Shown here: positions 54,730-62,423 of the stretch, piece after piece
Layout: every line of letters begins with the position of its first letter
How positions within the stretch are numbered: position 1 is the stretch's first letter
Assembly (NCBI GenBank): GCA_947628615.1
Contig: CANRAO010000001.1
Location: 1-64,000 of the forward strand
DNA: 64,000 nucleotides
Direction of reading: 5' to 3'
From: an uncultured Clostridia bacterium
GTDB lineage: Bacteria > Bacillota > Clostridia > Oscillospirales > Ruminococcaceae
The notes under the pieces: model-generated
The model's input: only the letters and a program-made list of their open reading frames with translations
The model's database searches: none
What the model was told of the DNA's origin: nothing
Program-made: the position numbers and the translations under genes

Positions 54730-55983
54730 ATGCAAAGGCTGGTTATTGAGGGCGAAAAAAAACTTACAGGCGAGCTTGTTTGTCATGGAGCGAAAAATGC
54801 GGCTCTGCCCTTGCTTGCAGGCTGTGTTCTGGCAAAAGGCGAAACGGCGTTACATAATTGCCCGAGACTGAGCGATGTCTTTGCGGCGTGCAGAATTTTA
54901 TCATGCTTGGGATGTGAGTGTAAACGTGAAGCGGACAGCGTTCTGGTCAATACAGACGGACTTCTTCATTTTGATGTTCCGGACGAATTAATGAGAGAGA
55001 TGCGTTCTTCAATTGTATTTCTGGGAGCAATTTTAGGAAGACTCGGAAAATGCAAGCTATCCTTTCCCGGAGGGTGCGAGCTTGGACCTCGTCCAATCGA
55101 TATGCATATTTCCGCACTCAAAAAAATGGGTGTTCAGATAAACGAGGAGCACGGCGTTTTAGACTGCTCTGTGCCCGGAGGGTTGATTGGAACTAATATA
55201 ACGTTTTCATTCCCGTCGGTAGGAGCGACAGAAAATGTTATTCTGGCTGCTGCTACGGCTAAAGGAACAACAGTTATACATAATGCTGCCCGTGAACCTG
55301 AAATAAATGATTTAGCAAATTTCCTTAATCGATGCGGTGCAAAGATTGCAAACGCAGGTGAAAGCACAATAGTCATAGAGGGAGTTAAAGAGCTTCACGG
55401 CTGTGAATACACTGTTATGCCTGATAGAATTGTAACATCGACATATATGTCCGCTGCAGCGATAACAGGAGGAGAACTGAATATCACTAACGTAAGAACA
55501 AGTGATATAGAGGCTGTTATTCCTGTTTTTGAGCAGATGGGTTGTTCGGTATACACCTATAACGACAATGTTTATATCAATGCAAGACACGGACTTAAAG
55601 CTGTTAAAACAATAAGAACAATGCCGTATCCTGGCTTCCCTACTGACGCTCAGGCGACAACTATGGCTGCCCTTTGCAAGGCCCAGGGAACAAGCGTAAT
55701 TGTTGAAAATATTTTTGAGAGCAGATACCGTCAGGTTGATGAGCTTGTGAGAATGGGCGCTAAGATCAAGACTGAGGGTAAGGTTGCTATTATAGAAGGT
55801 GTAAAGCGTCTTTACGGTGCAAATGTGAGGGCTACAGATCTGCGCGGCGGAGCGTCGCTTGTGATTTTGGCGCTTGCCGCTGAGGGAAAGACCGAAATAA
55901 GCGATATTCACTTGATTGACAGAGGTTATGAGATGATTGAGAAAAGTCTTTCATCTGTTGGCGCAAAAATTAAAAGAGTATAA
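54730..55983 (+). CDS. murA: UDP-GlcNAc 1-carboxyvinyltransferase
   Basis: Transfers enolpyruvate from PEP to UDP-GlcNAc, the first committed peptidoglycan step and target of fosfomycin. 417 aa. Lys22-Asn23 (GAKNAALPLLAG), catalytic Cys116 in FPGGCELGPRPIDMH (a cysteine, so a fosfomycin-sensitive type), DRIVTSTYMSAAAITGG and the ending DLRGGASLVILALAAEGKTEI are conserved. AAAGGAG 8 nt before the ATG. Lies 117 bp after murG within the cluster. Confidence 0.96.
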   Translation: MQRLVIEGEKKLTGELVCHGAKNAALPLLAGCVLAKGETALHNCPRLSDVFAACRILSCLGCECKREADSVLVNTDGLLHFDVPDELMREMRSSIVFLGAILGRLGKCKLSFPGGCELGPRPIDMHISALKKMGVQINEEHGVLDCSVPGGLIGTNITFSFPSVGATENVILAAATAKGTTVIHNAAREPEINDLANFLNRCGAKIANAGESTIVIEGVKELHGCEYTVMPDRIVTSTYMSAAAITGGELNITNVRTSDIEAVIPVFEQMGCSVYTYNDNVYINARHGLKAVKTIRTMPYPGFPTDAQATTMAALCKAQGTSVIVENIFESRYRQVDELVRMGAKIKTEGKVAIIEGVKRLYGANVRATDLRGGASLVILALAAEGKTEISDIHLIDRGYEMIEKSLSSVGAKIKRV

Positions 55984-56010
55984 CGTTCACATATGCAAAA
56001 AACATCGAGA

Positions 56011-56049
56011 GGAGGTATGCTCCTTACGGAGCGGGGCTGTTTAAAATGA
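56011..56049 (+). promoter_or_regulatory. SD-hairpin/short-ORF leader of ftsQ
   Basis: GAGGAGG (56009-56015) then ATG 56017 starting MLLTERGCLK, whose TGA (56047-56049) overlaps the ftsQ ATG (56046-56048) as ATGA. GCTCC-TTAC-GGAGC forms a 5-bp GC hairpin. The clearest of five such leaders: strong SD, compact hairpin, and stop-start overlap. Confidence 0.65.
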
Positions 56050-56879
56050 AGGACATAGAAAAAACAAATTTTTCAGATGAGCAATACAGAATTATCAATG
56101 GCGAAAAGGTTATAGTGTCAAGAAAAAAACGAAGAAGAAATATGTCGCTTTATTATTTCATTGTCGTTGTTTTTGTGATAATGGCGCTGATCTTTTTGTC
56201 ATTGACTGTTTTCTTTAATATAAAAAAGATTGATATAACCGGAACAGACCTTTACACAGATGAACAGATCGTTCAGATAGCCGGTCTATCAGACGACGAC
56301 AATCTATTCAGAATTGACACAGATCAGATGAAATCTGATATTTTGAGTTCGTTTCCCTATCTTGAGGACATTACTATAAAAAGAAAACTGCCGTCTACTT
56401 TGCAGTTTACCGCCGTACAAGCTGTACCTATGGCTAATATTCAGAACGATGACGGCACTTTCTGCGTTATAAGCACTACGGGAAGAATTGTCGAGACAGG
56501 TGTTCTTGATAAAAAAGAGGGCTTGGTTACGGTATCGGGAATGGATTTAAAGGTAAAGGATCTGGGAAAGACCTATGAGGACAAAGACAGTATGAAGACA
56601 ACGATTTTAAATCAGATTTTAAGCGAGATAAATGCACTCGGAATGACAAAGATGAACACGATTAATTTAAAAGACCGAACAAATATCAAGATGAAATATG
56701 ACGGCAGGCTTGACATAGAAGTAGGAAGCTCAGTTGACCTTTCGTTTAAGATAAGATATGTTGATGCTGTTATCAAAAAGCTTTCCCCAACATATCAGGG
56801 AACGCTTATATATCACAATGCGACAAGCGGACTTTCGGCAATACCGAAAACGGCTGAAGCGACTTCGCAGGGGAATTAA
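56046..56879 (+). CDS. ftsQ: Division protein FtsQ/DivIB
   Basis: Bitopic membrane protein of 277 aa. Basic cytoplasmic N-terminus (RKKRRRN, residues 1-36), one helix (about 37-60), then a POTRA domain (VFFNIKKIDITGTDLYTDEQIVQIAGL, INLFRIDTDQMKSDILSSFPYLEDITIKRKLPSTLQFTAVQAVPMA) and a beta domain. FtsQ/DivIB binds FtsL and FtsB/DivIC at the septum. Its ATG overlaps the stop of a short leader ORF, so its synthesis may depend on leader translation. Confidence 0.92.
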   Translation: MKDIEKTNFSDEQYRIINGEKVIVSRKKRRRNMSLYYFIVVVFVIMALIFLSLTVFFNIKKIDITGTDLYTDEQIVQIAGLSDDDNLFRIDTDQMKSDILSSFPYLEDITIKRKLPSTLQFTAVQAVPMANIQNDDGTFCVISTTGRIVETGVLDKKEGLVTVSGMDLKVKDLGKTYEDKDSMKTTILNQILSEINALGMTKMNTINLKDRTNIKMKYDGRLDIEVGSSVDLSFKIRYVDAVIKKLSPTYQGTLIYHNATSGLSAIPKTAEATSQGN

Positions 56880-56927
56880 GTCATAGCTTGTATATAAAGA
56901 ACTTTGAGGTTAGTAAAGAGGTGCTTT

Positions 56928-57488
56928 ATGTTTTTTCATGCTTCACAGACGCCGAACATTAAAGTTTTAACTCCACGCATTTCAAATCACGGGAAACCGC
57001 TTATTTATTTCACGAAAAGGAGGGAAAATGCGTTAGTTTATTTAAGCAACGCAGTTGAGAAGTATTGCAAAGAGGCAGGTATAGAGCATCGGGGTGCATA
57101 TAAAACTTGGGCAAGCTACGGGTTTAATAAGGACGGTATGTTGGAGTTAGATGAGTATTATCCCAATGCAACTGAGGATACATATAAGGGTGTGTCAGGT
57201 TTTATTTATTCTGCGGAAAGAATAGGCGATTATCTGAAAATGACAGATATACCTTATGCCGTTACTTGTGAAAATCCTGTGACCGTTGATAATTGTGAAT
57301 TTATATCAGATTCATATGAAGCTATTTTGGAGTCTGCTCAAAGAGGAGAGATTATTTTAAATAAATATGAGGAAAACAGTAACGCAAAATTAGAATGGAT
57401 TAGAAAAACAGTTACAGATGAATATAAAAAGTCCAACTCCAGCCCCGAATATCAAATATTTTTAAAGGCTAAGTTTGATTTTATATAG
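56928..57488 (+). CDS. Unknown protein between ftsQ and ftsZ
   Basis: Not recognised. 186 aa, soluble, no signal peptide. It has an aromatic-rich N-terminal half (FTKRRENALVYLSNAVEKYCKE, YGFNKDGMLELDEYYPNATEDTYKGVSGFIYSAERI) and a helical, charged C-terminal part; the pattern suggests a small alpha/beta domain that binds a peptide or nucleotide, but no motif proves it. Start set by AAAGAGGTG before the ATG at 56928; the frame extends to a TTG at 56904. It occupies the position of ftsA in many bacteria but shows no actin-fold motif. Confidence 0.65.
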   Translation: MFFHASQTPNIKVLTPRISNHGKPLIYFTKRRENALVYLSNAVEKYCKEAGIEHRGAYKTWASYGFNKDGMLELDEYYPNATEDTYKGVSGFIYSAERIGDYLKMTDIPYAVTCENPVTVDNCEFISDSYEAILESAQRGEIILNKYEENSNAKLEWIRKTVTDEYKKSNSSPEYQIFLKAKFDFI

Positions 57489-57650
57489 AAATAATAGGTA
57501 TTTTTTATAATTATTTTTATTTTTGTTCCGGATAAAAAAATTGTTTGGCATTCTATGAAAATATTAAATACTTTTGTTGACAATGCAGAAAAAATATACC
57601 AAAATTATACGTTTTTTCGTCGCTTTTTTGCAAAAACATTAAAAAAACAC

Positions 57651-57679
57651 TTGCCAAGAGGGATAAAATATGTTAGAAT
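57651..57679 (+). promoter_or_regulatory. Probable promoter of ftsZ
   Basis: TTGCCA (57651-57656), 17 bp, TAGAAT (57674-57679), 66 bp before the ATG; gives ftsZ its own transcription in addition to the cluster. The rest of 57489-57650 is AT-rich spacer. Confidence 0.65.
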
Positions 57680-57745
57680 ACTAACGTATAGTAGTATGTG
57701 AATATGAATTAATATGCTATAAAAATTAAGTAGGAGGACTTTATA

Positions 57746-58822
57746 ATGAGTTTTTCAATTAGCTCAGAGGATGTTTTTGGTGCTAAGATAAAAGTAATCG
57801 GCGTCGGCGGCGGCGGCGGAAATGCTTTGAATTGTATCGCACAAGAAGGCTTATCAGGCAATGTTGATTACATAGCTGTAAATACAGACGTTCAGGCTTT
57901 GCAGAGATCTAAGGCTACTGAAAAAATTCAGATAGGCTCAAAGCTGACAAGAGGACTCGGCGCAGGCGGAAAGCCTGAAGTTGGCGAGGCTTCAGCACAG
58001 GAAAGCAAAGAAGAAATTTCAGATGCTATAAAAGACGCTAATATGGTATTCATCACAGCAGGAATGGGTGGCGGAACAGGAACAGGTGCTGCACCTGTAG
58101 TTGCTGAAATTGCTCAGGAGCTTGGAATATTAACAGTTGCTGTTGTTACAAAGCCTTTTGCTTTTGAAGGTGCTAAGAAAATGCAGCAGGCTGAAAAGGG
58201 TATTGACGAGCTTTTAACAAATGTTGATTCACTTATCGTTATTCCTAACCAGAAGCTTTTAACAGGCGAGCAAAGACTTACAATGCGTGAATCGTTCTCG
58301 TTGGCTGATAATATTTTGAAAACCGGTGTAATGTCAATTGCTGATTTGATTCTCAGAAACGGATTTATGAACGTTGACTTTGCTGATGTTACGACAATTA
58401 TGAAGGAAGCAGGTCTTGCTCATATTGCTATCGGTTCAGGAACGGGTAAGGATAAGGCCCAGGAAGCTGCTAAGCAGGTTATTTCTAGCCCGCTTCTTGA
58501 AACTTCGATCAGTGGAGCAAGAAGACTTCTTGTAAATATCGTTATGTCTGAGGATATTGTTACTTCTGATATGGACGAGCTTACACAGATTATTACTCAG
58601 GCTGTTGATCCCGACGCTACAATTATATTTGGTGCGGATTACAGTTCTGATTTGACAGATACAATTGATGTTACTGTTATTGCTACTGATTTTGCTGACA
58701 GAAAGACAAAGGACGATACTTTATCATCACTTAACTCTGAAGCAATGGCAAAGGCAGGAGTTAAGGCTCCTGATAATCCTAATTACTATGATGATATTTT
58801 CAATATTATTAAAAACAAGTAA
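57746..58822 (+). CDS. ftsZ: Cell division protein FtsZ
   Basis: Tubulin-like GTPase that forms the division ring. 358 aa. GTP-binding [13 protein letters not shown], the tubulin signature GGGTGTG at 108-114, NxDxxD-type catalytic loop in [15 protein letters not shown] and the long C-terminal beta domain are intact. The C-terminal linker is very short and ends [13 protein letters not shown], a weak match to the usual DIPxFL peptide that binds FtsA/ZipA; no ftsA is seen here. AGGAGG 8 nt before the ATG. Terminator follows. Confidence 0.97.
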   Translation: MSFSISSEDVFGAKIKVIGVGGGGGNALNCIAQEGLSGNVDYIAVNTDVQALQRSKATEKIQIGSKLTRGLGAGGKPEVGEASAQESKEEISDAIKDANMVFITAGMGGGTGTGAAPVVAEIAQELGILTVAVVTKPFAFEGAKKMQQAEKGIDELLTNVDSLIVIPNQKLLTGEQRLTMRESFSLADNILKTGVMSIADLILRNGFMNVDFADVTTIMKEAGLAHIAIGSGTGKDKAQEAAKQVISSPLLETSISGARRLLVNIVMSEDIVTSDMDELTQIITQAVDPDATIIFGADYSSDLTDTIDVTVIATDFADRKTKDDTLSSLNSEAMAKAGVKAPDNPNYYDDIFNIIKNK

Positions 58823-58836
58823 TTTATGATTTTTAT

Positions 58837-58870
58837 GCACCTTGCAGCTTTGTAAGGTGCTTTTATTTTC
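58837..58870 (+). terminator. Terminator after ftsZ
   Basis: GCACCTT with AAGGTGC around an internal loop (58838-58860), then TTTTATTTTC. Confidence 0.8.
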
Positions 58871-58897
58871 TTTGATTTTTAAAAAACGGTGATTTAT

Positions 58898-59455
58898 ATG
58901 GCAGATATAAAAAAGGTGCTGTCAAGAGAGCTAAAAGCCCGTTCGGGTGAATTTCACTGCGGAGACAAAATTCTTCTGACGGGAACGGTTTATACAGCTC
59001 GTGACGCTGCACATAAAAGATTTAATAAGCTGCTTGATGAAGGTAAAGAGCTTCCCATACCGATCGAGGGAGCAGTAATATATTATGCAGGTCCTACACC
59101 TGCACCCGAGGGAAGACCTATCGGTTCATGCGGGCCTACAACATCAGGCAGAATGGATAGATTTGCGCCCAGACTTTTGGATTTAGGGTTGGGCGGAATG
59201 ATAGGAAAAGGCGAGCGTAACAAAGATGTAAGAGATGCTGTTGTGAGAAACAAAGCTATCTATCTTTGCTCAATCGGCGGCGCAGGAGCGCTTGCGTGCA
59301 ACTGTATAAAGTCCTGCGAGGTTGTCGCTTTCGACGACCTCGGCTGCGAATCGGTAAAAAAACTCTATGTTGAGGATTTTCCCCTTGTTGTTGCAGACGA
59401 TATGTACGGAGGAGATATTTTTCAAAAAGGACGGCAGGAGTTCTGTACACTGTGA
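58898..59455 (+). CDS. Fumarate hydratase class I, beta subunit
   Basis: 186 aa matching the C-terminal (beta) half of iron-sulfur class I fumarases and L-tartrate dehydratases. Signature parts are KILLTGTVYTARDAAHKR, YYAGPTPAPEGRPIGSCGPTTSGRMD and GMIGKGERN. In two-subunit enzymes the alpha subunit with the cluster-binding cysteines is usually the neighbouring gene; none is in this window. The frame reaches a GTG at 58889, but that is inside the ribosome site GGTGAT; ATG 58898 is the start. Fumarate versus another hydroxyacid cannot be settled. Confidence 0.9.
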   Translation: MADIKKVLSRELKARSGEFHCGDKILLTGTVYTARDAAHKRFNKLLDEGKELPIPIEGAVIYYAGPTPAPEGRPIGSCGPTTSGRMDRFAPRLLDLGLGGMIGKGERNKDVRDAVVRNKAIYLCSIGGAGALACNCIKSCEVVAFDDLGCESVKKLYVEDFPLVVADDMYGGDIFQKGRQEFCTL

Positions 59456-59534
59456 TTTCAACAAATTGCAGATAAATTCGTTAAATAATTTTAAATTTAA
59501 TTTATCTATTTGTAAACTATTTTTTAAAAAATAC

Positions 59535-59563
59535 TTGACATTAAGTGAAAAAAGTGATATTAT
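59535..59563 (+). promoter_or_regulatory. Promoter of the sigma factor gene
   Basis: Exact TTGACA (59535-59540), 17 bp, TATTAT (59558-59563). Confidence 0.78.
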
Positions 59564-59608
59564 ATAATTAAATACATCTAGTACAATGAGATAATGGTGG
59601 CGGTCGGT

Positions 59609-60205
59609 ATGGGGAACGCTAAAAAAATTGATTATACAAAACTCAATGACGAAAATTTAGCAGATCTTTCAAAGACCGATAAAAATGCCGTTTCAGAGCT
59701 TGTTCTCAGATATGCACTCATAATTGAATACAAGGCTAAGGCATATGGACAGTCGCCCGACGAAGCTGCAGACCTTTCTCAGGAGGGATTGGTTGGACTG
59801 ATTAGGGCTATTCAGACTTTTGACAGGTCGAAAAGAATAAAATTTTCAACCTACGCCAATGCTTGTATTACAAATAGAATGCTTTCAAGTATTTCAAAAA
59901 TTAATAAGATAAATTACAATGAGGCTTCGAGTAATGATGTTGAAGATTTTTCTGTAAATGGAAATGACCAAGTAAATTTTGAAAGTCCTGAAAGCATTTT
60001 TCTTGAACAGGAGAAATACAGGGAATTTATTTCGCATATATCTTGTTCGCTTACTGATTTGGAGCGGACTGTTTTTAATCTGTATTTAGAGGAAAAAACA
60101 TACCGTCAAATAGCAGATGAGCTTTCGCTTTCGCAAAAAGCAGTAGACAACGCTATGCAGAGGGTTAGGAAAAAGCTGAAATCAGTTATCAAAAATAAAA
60201 ATTAA
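59609..60205 (+). CDS. Sigma-70 family RNA polymerase sigma factor (SigH-like)
   Basis: About 198 aa with region 2 (residues about 40-100; DEAADLSQEGLVGLIRAIQTFDRSKRIKFSTYANACITNRM) and region 4 (about 140-195; LTDLERTVFNLYLEEKTYRQIADELSLSQKAVDNAMQRVRKKL) and no regions 1 or 3, a group 3/4-type layout. The region 2 sequence is closest to sporulation sigma-H. An ATG at 59594 adds five residues; GGTGG at 59596 favours 59609. No anti-sigma gene is adjacent. Which regulon it serves is unknown. Confidence 0.85.
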   Translation: MGNAKKIDYTKLNDENLADLSKTDKNAVSELVLRYALIIEYKAKAYGQSPDEAADLSQEGLVGLIRAIQTFDRSKRIKFSTYANACITNRMLSSISKINKINYNEASSNDVEDFSVNGNDQVNFESPESIFLEQEKYREFISHISCSLTDLERTVFNLYLEEKTYRQIADELSLSQKAVDNAMQRVRKKLKSVIKNKN

Positions 60206-60463
60206 TGAACCTTGTTCATGCGTGAAAAATGCTTTTCACGCAAATTACGAGCCTTTGCCGTAAAATCGCTGCGACAGTTCGGGCAGAGCCGGAACTGACT
60301 CAAATTCCGTAGTAATTATGCCTTTGCTGTGCGAAGGCATTATGATAAATATGGCCGAATAGCTTAATATCAGAGCGTTGTTTATGCAGGCAAATCATAT
60401 ACAAAGGTGTCGGTGTAAGTCCGACAAAGGCACACAAAATTTAGCGTAAGCGAGGGAAAAATT
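60205..60463 (+). ncRNA. Candidate structured RNA / 5' leader of the zinc-ribbon gene
   Basis: About 258 bp without an ORF, packed with hairpins: 60205-60219 (ATGAAC/GTTCAT), 60220-60241 (perfect 9-bp stem GCGTGAAAA/TTTTCACGC), 60245-60263 (TTACG/CGTAA), 60276-60296 (AGTTC-GGC/GCC-GAACT), 60318-60340 (10-bp stem with one T-G) and 60408-60426 (TGTCGG/CCGACA). CCTTTG at 60252 can also pair with CAAAGG at 60402. It is less AT-rich than neighbouring spacers. I do not recognise it as a known RNA family. Confidence 0.5.
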
Positions 60464-60742
60464 ATGTTCGAAGACAAAACATTAGTTTGCAAAGAATGTG
60501 GACAAGAATTCATATTCACAGCAGGCGAGCAGGAGTTCTATGCAGAAAAAGGCTTTGAGAATGAACCTCAGAGATGTAAGCCTTGCAGAGATGCAAGAAA
60601 AAAAGCTGCTAGAGAAAACAGAGAAATGTTTACCGCAACATGCGCATCATGCGGCGGAGAAGCTAGAATTCCTTTCCAGCCTAGCGAGGATCGCCCTGTT
60701 TATTGCAGCGAATGCTTTGCAAAAATGAAGGAAGCAGAATAA
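60464..60742 (+). CDS. Zinc-ribbon protein
   Basis: 92 aa with four CxxC pairs (Cys9/12, 38/41, 60/63, 81/84) making two zinc ribbons; the N-terminal LVCKECGQEFIFTAGEQEFYAEKGFENEPQRCKPC is a widespread conserved domain of clostridial proteins, the C-terminal pair resembles the CxdCg ribbon found in many DNA/RNA-associated proteins. Function is unknown; nucleic acid or ribosome binding is a reasonable guess. Preceded by the long structured region, followed by a terminator. Confidence 0.85.
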   Translation: MFEDKTLVCKECGQEFIFTAGEQEFYAEKGFENEPQRCKPCRDARKKAARENREMFTATCASCGGEARIPFQPSEDRPVYCSECFAKMKEAE

Positions 60743-60768
60743 TTTAATATATTATCGTGATTCTTTCT

Positions 60769-60802
60769 AAAGGCATTGCCGTTTTTCGGCGGTGCCTTTT
60801 TG
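60769..60802 (+). terminator. Terminator of the zinc-ribbon gene
   Basis: AAAGGCA-TTGCCG with CGGCGG-TGCCTTTTT around a T-rich loop. Confidence 0.85.
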
Positions 60803-60840
60803 TTTTATTAAAGTTTTACATATAAAACTGTTACTGAAAA

Positions 60841-61149
60841 TTAGTCGTCAATTCCCAATAATATATTGACAGCCTTTTGTAAGTCGGTTTTTGTACGATA
60901 CGCTTTTATAATTTTTCTTTCTTGATCGTTTAAATCATCAGCAGATAAACGCACATCAAGTAAGATACTGGGCGATACATTTAAAGCTCTGCATATATCA
61001 GCCAGTAAATCTGCATCGGGTCTATTTATACCCTGTTCCCAATTAGATACTCTACTATTGCTGACGCCAATCATTTTAGCAAATTCTTTCTGGCTCAGTT
61101 GGCATTCTTCACGATATTTACGAATTCTATTTCCTATTTCATATTTCAA
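60841..61149 (-). CDS. XRE-family helix-turn-helix regulator
   Basis: About 102 aa. HTH domain at residues about 6-60 (IRKYREECQLSQKEFAKMIGVSNSRVSNWEQG, RPDADLLADICRALNVSPSILL), followed by a short helical tail with NDQERKIIKAYR, common in small stand-alone repressors of mobile or toxin-antitoxin loci. The frame runs to 61179, but AGAGGTGAT points to a TTG start at 61149. Divergent from the smaller HTH gene at 61294, with shared control region. Confidence 0.82.
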   Translation of the reverse strand: MKYEIGNRIRKYREECQLSQKEFAKMIGVSNSRVSNWEQGINRPDADLLADICRALNVSPSILLDVRLSADDLNDQERKIIKAYRTKTDLQKAVNILLGIDD

Positions 61150-61227
61150 TTTTATCACCTCTAAAATAATTATACCCATAAAATCTGAAAAGGCAACAAC
61201 ATAATCAAGAAAAGCTGAAATTTACTC

Positions 61228-61256
61228 TTGACACGACAGATATTCTGTATTATAAT
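61228..61256 (+). promoter_or_regulatory. Promoter with internal palindrome, divergent HTH genes
   Basis: Exact TTGACA (61228-61233), 17 bp, exact TATAAT (61251-61256). The spacer holds ACAGA-TAT-TCTGT (61236-61248), an inverted repeat ideally placed for a repressor to block RNA polymerase. Confidence 0.8.
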
Positions 61257-61293
61257 TTAATTAATCCAGAAATTCTTAAAGCAGGTGCTGATT

Positions 61294-61491
61294 GTGAAGG
61301 TTTACGAAAAAGTTCGTCATTATCTTGAGGAAAACGGATTGGAACATATCAGAGTAGCTAAAAAAGCGGGCATACCCAATTTAACCTTTAACGCTATCCT
61401 TGACGGAAAAAGAACATTATATGCTGATGACTTACGTGCAATTTGTCTTGCATTAAATGTAAGTCCAGAAATGTTCGTTGATTCAACATAA
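61294..61491 (+). CDS. Small Cro-like helix-turn-helix protein
   Basis: 65 aa, essentially a bare XRE/Cro domain (VYEKVRHYLEENGLEHIRVAKKAGIPNLTFNAILDGKRTLYADDLRAICLALNVSPEMF). AGGTG 7 nt before a GTG at 61294 sets the start; another GTG at 61285 lies in that site. Divergent from the XRE gene at 60841 and driven by a perfect consensus promoter with a palindrome. The DUF2752 gene begins 9 bp downstream. Confidence 0.78.
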   Translation: MKVYEKVRHYLEENGLEHIRVAKKAGIPNLTFNAILDGKRTLYADDLRAICLALNVSPEMFVDST

Positions 61492-61500
61492 ATATAAAAG

Positions 61501-61836
61501 ATGGGACAGAAGAGTTATAAAAAAATAATACTATATCATGTTACTGCCCTGGGAGTATTATTATTTTTAATATTTGTTTATAGATGTCCGATATATTACT
61601 TTTTTCATATACCATGTCCGGGGTGTGGAATTACTAGAGCTTACTTAGCGGTGTTATCTCTTGATATTGACGGTGCATTTCATTATCATCCTTTGTTTTT
61701 CACTGTTGGACCAACTATTTTATATGTAGCACATAGAAATGTAATGAAAAAGAAATTTAGTTATAAGGTTGAGAAAATTTATTTAGCAGTATTATGCGTA
61801 TTATTTTTGATTGTTTATATAATACGAATTTGTTAG
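61501..61836 (+). CDS. DUF2752 family membrane protein
   Basis: 111 aa with three hydrophobic segments (about 11-25, 58-76, 90-108). The diagnostic motif CPGCGITRAYLAVLSLDIDGAFHYHPLFF is that of DUF2752, a small widespread family of unknown function. ATG 9 bp after the Cro-like gene; a plausible ribosome site is weak (the ATG follows AAAAG), so translation may be coupled. Confidence 0.83.
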   Translation: MGQKSYKKIILYHVTALGVLLFLIFVYRCPIYYFFHIPCPGCGITRAYLAVLSLDIDGAFHYHPLFFTVGPTILYVAHRNVMKKKFSYKVEKIYLAVLCVLFLIVYIIRIC

Positions 61837-61928
61837 CGTTAGTAATCCTAGAAAGGCAGGTAACAGAGGAGGTTATTAAATAATACTAATTAAGTAAGCA
61901 ATTGACATTTATGAAAGGAGGTGTGAAT

Positions 61929-62324
61929 ATGGCAGATACAAAAATGATTCCTATTAATTCTAATTTTAATATGGATAATATGGTATCAAAATTTACACAA
62001 ATGTATCAGGCTAAGGGCTTTGACGTTGTAACAACAAAGATGGGTTCAGGAGTTTCTATAAAACTTAGTAAGGACGATGATGGAATTAAAAAGTTCGTTG
62101 GTCTTGCTCTTGGCGTTACAGCCAATATCACAATCAATGACAATTCATTGATAATTAACTTTACCGATGCAGAATGGGTAGGTAAAATTATAGGTATTTG
62201 TGTTGGCTGTATTGTGTGCCTGTTTCCTGCACTTATTGCAGTATATGGTGTTATAAAGCAATCTGAGTTTCCAAAAACAATTACAAACGACATTCAGATG
62301 TTGATCAACAGTGAAACAAATTAA
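61929..62324 (+). CDS. Unknown protein with C-terminal membrane segment
   Basis: 131 aa. Soluble N-terminal half with a beta-rich pattern (GFDVVTTKMGSGVSIKLSKDDDGIKKFVGLALGVTANITINDNSLIINF), then a hydrophobic helix (about 90-114, WVGKIIGICVGCIVCLFPALIAVYGV). Perfect AAAGGAGGTG sets the ATG at 61929. The same start MADTKMIPIN-type domain occurs in small clostridial proteins near DUF2752 genes, but I cannot name a function. Confidence 0.7.
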   Translation: MADTKMIPINSNFNMDNMVSKFTQMYQAKGFDVVTTKMGSGVSIKLSKDDDGIKKFVGLALGVTANITINDNSLIINFTDAEWVGKIIGICVGCIVCLFPALIAVYGVIKQSEFPKTITNDIQMLINSETN

Positions 62325-62355
62325 ATCTTGCACACTAAAATACGATATAATTCTA

Positions 62356-62400
62356 AAACCCCGAATGGCTCACAATGTTGAGTTTTCGGGGTTTATTTAT
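62356..62400. terminator. Bidirectional terminator before tex
   Basis: AAACCCCGAA with TTCGGGGTTT and an inner CTCA/TGAG pair; T-rich on both outer sides. Serves the 61929 gene and tex. Confidence 0.88.
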
Positions 62401-62423
62401 TATCGTTATAGTATAAATCTGTT

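Noticed and set aside
60408..60426. Cobalamin riboswitch fragment
   Set aside because: GGTGTAAGTCC is present but the B12 box and the rest of the core are not, and the downstream gene is not B12-related.
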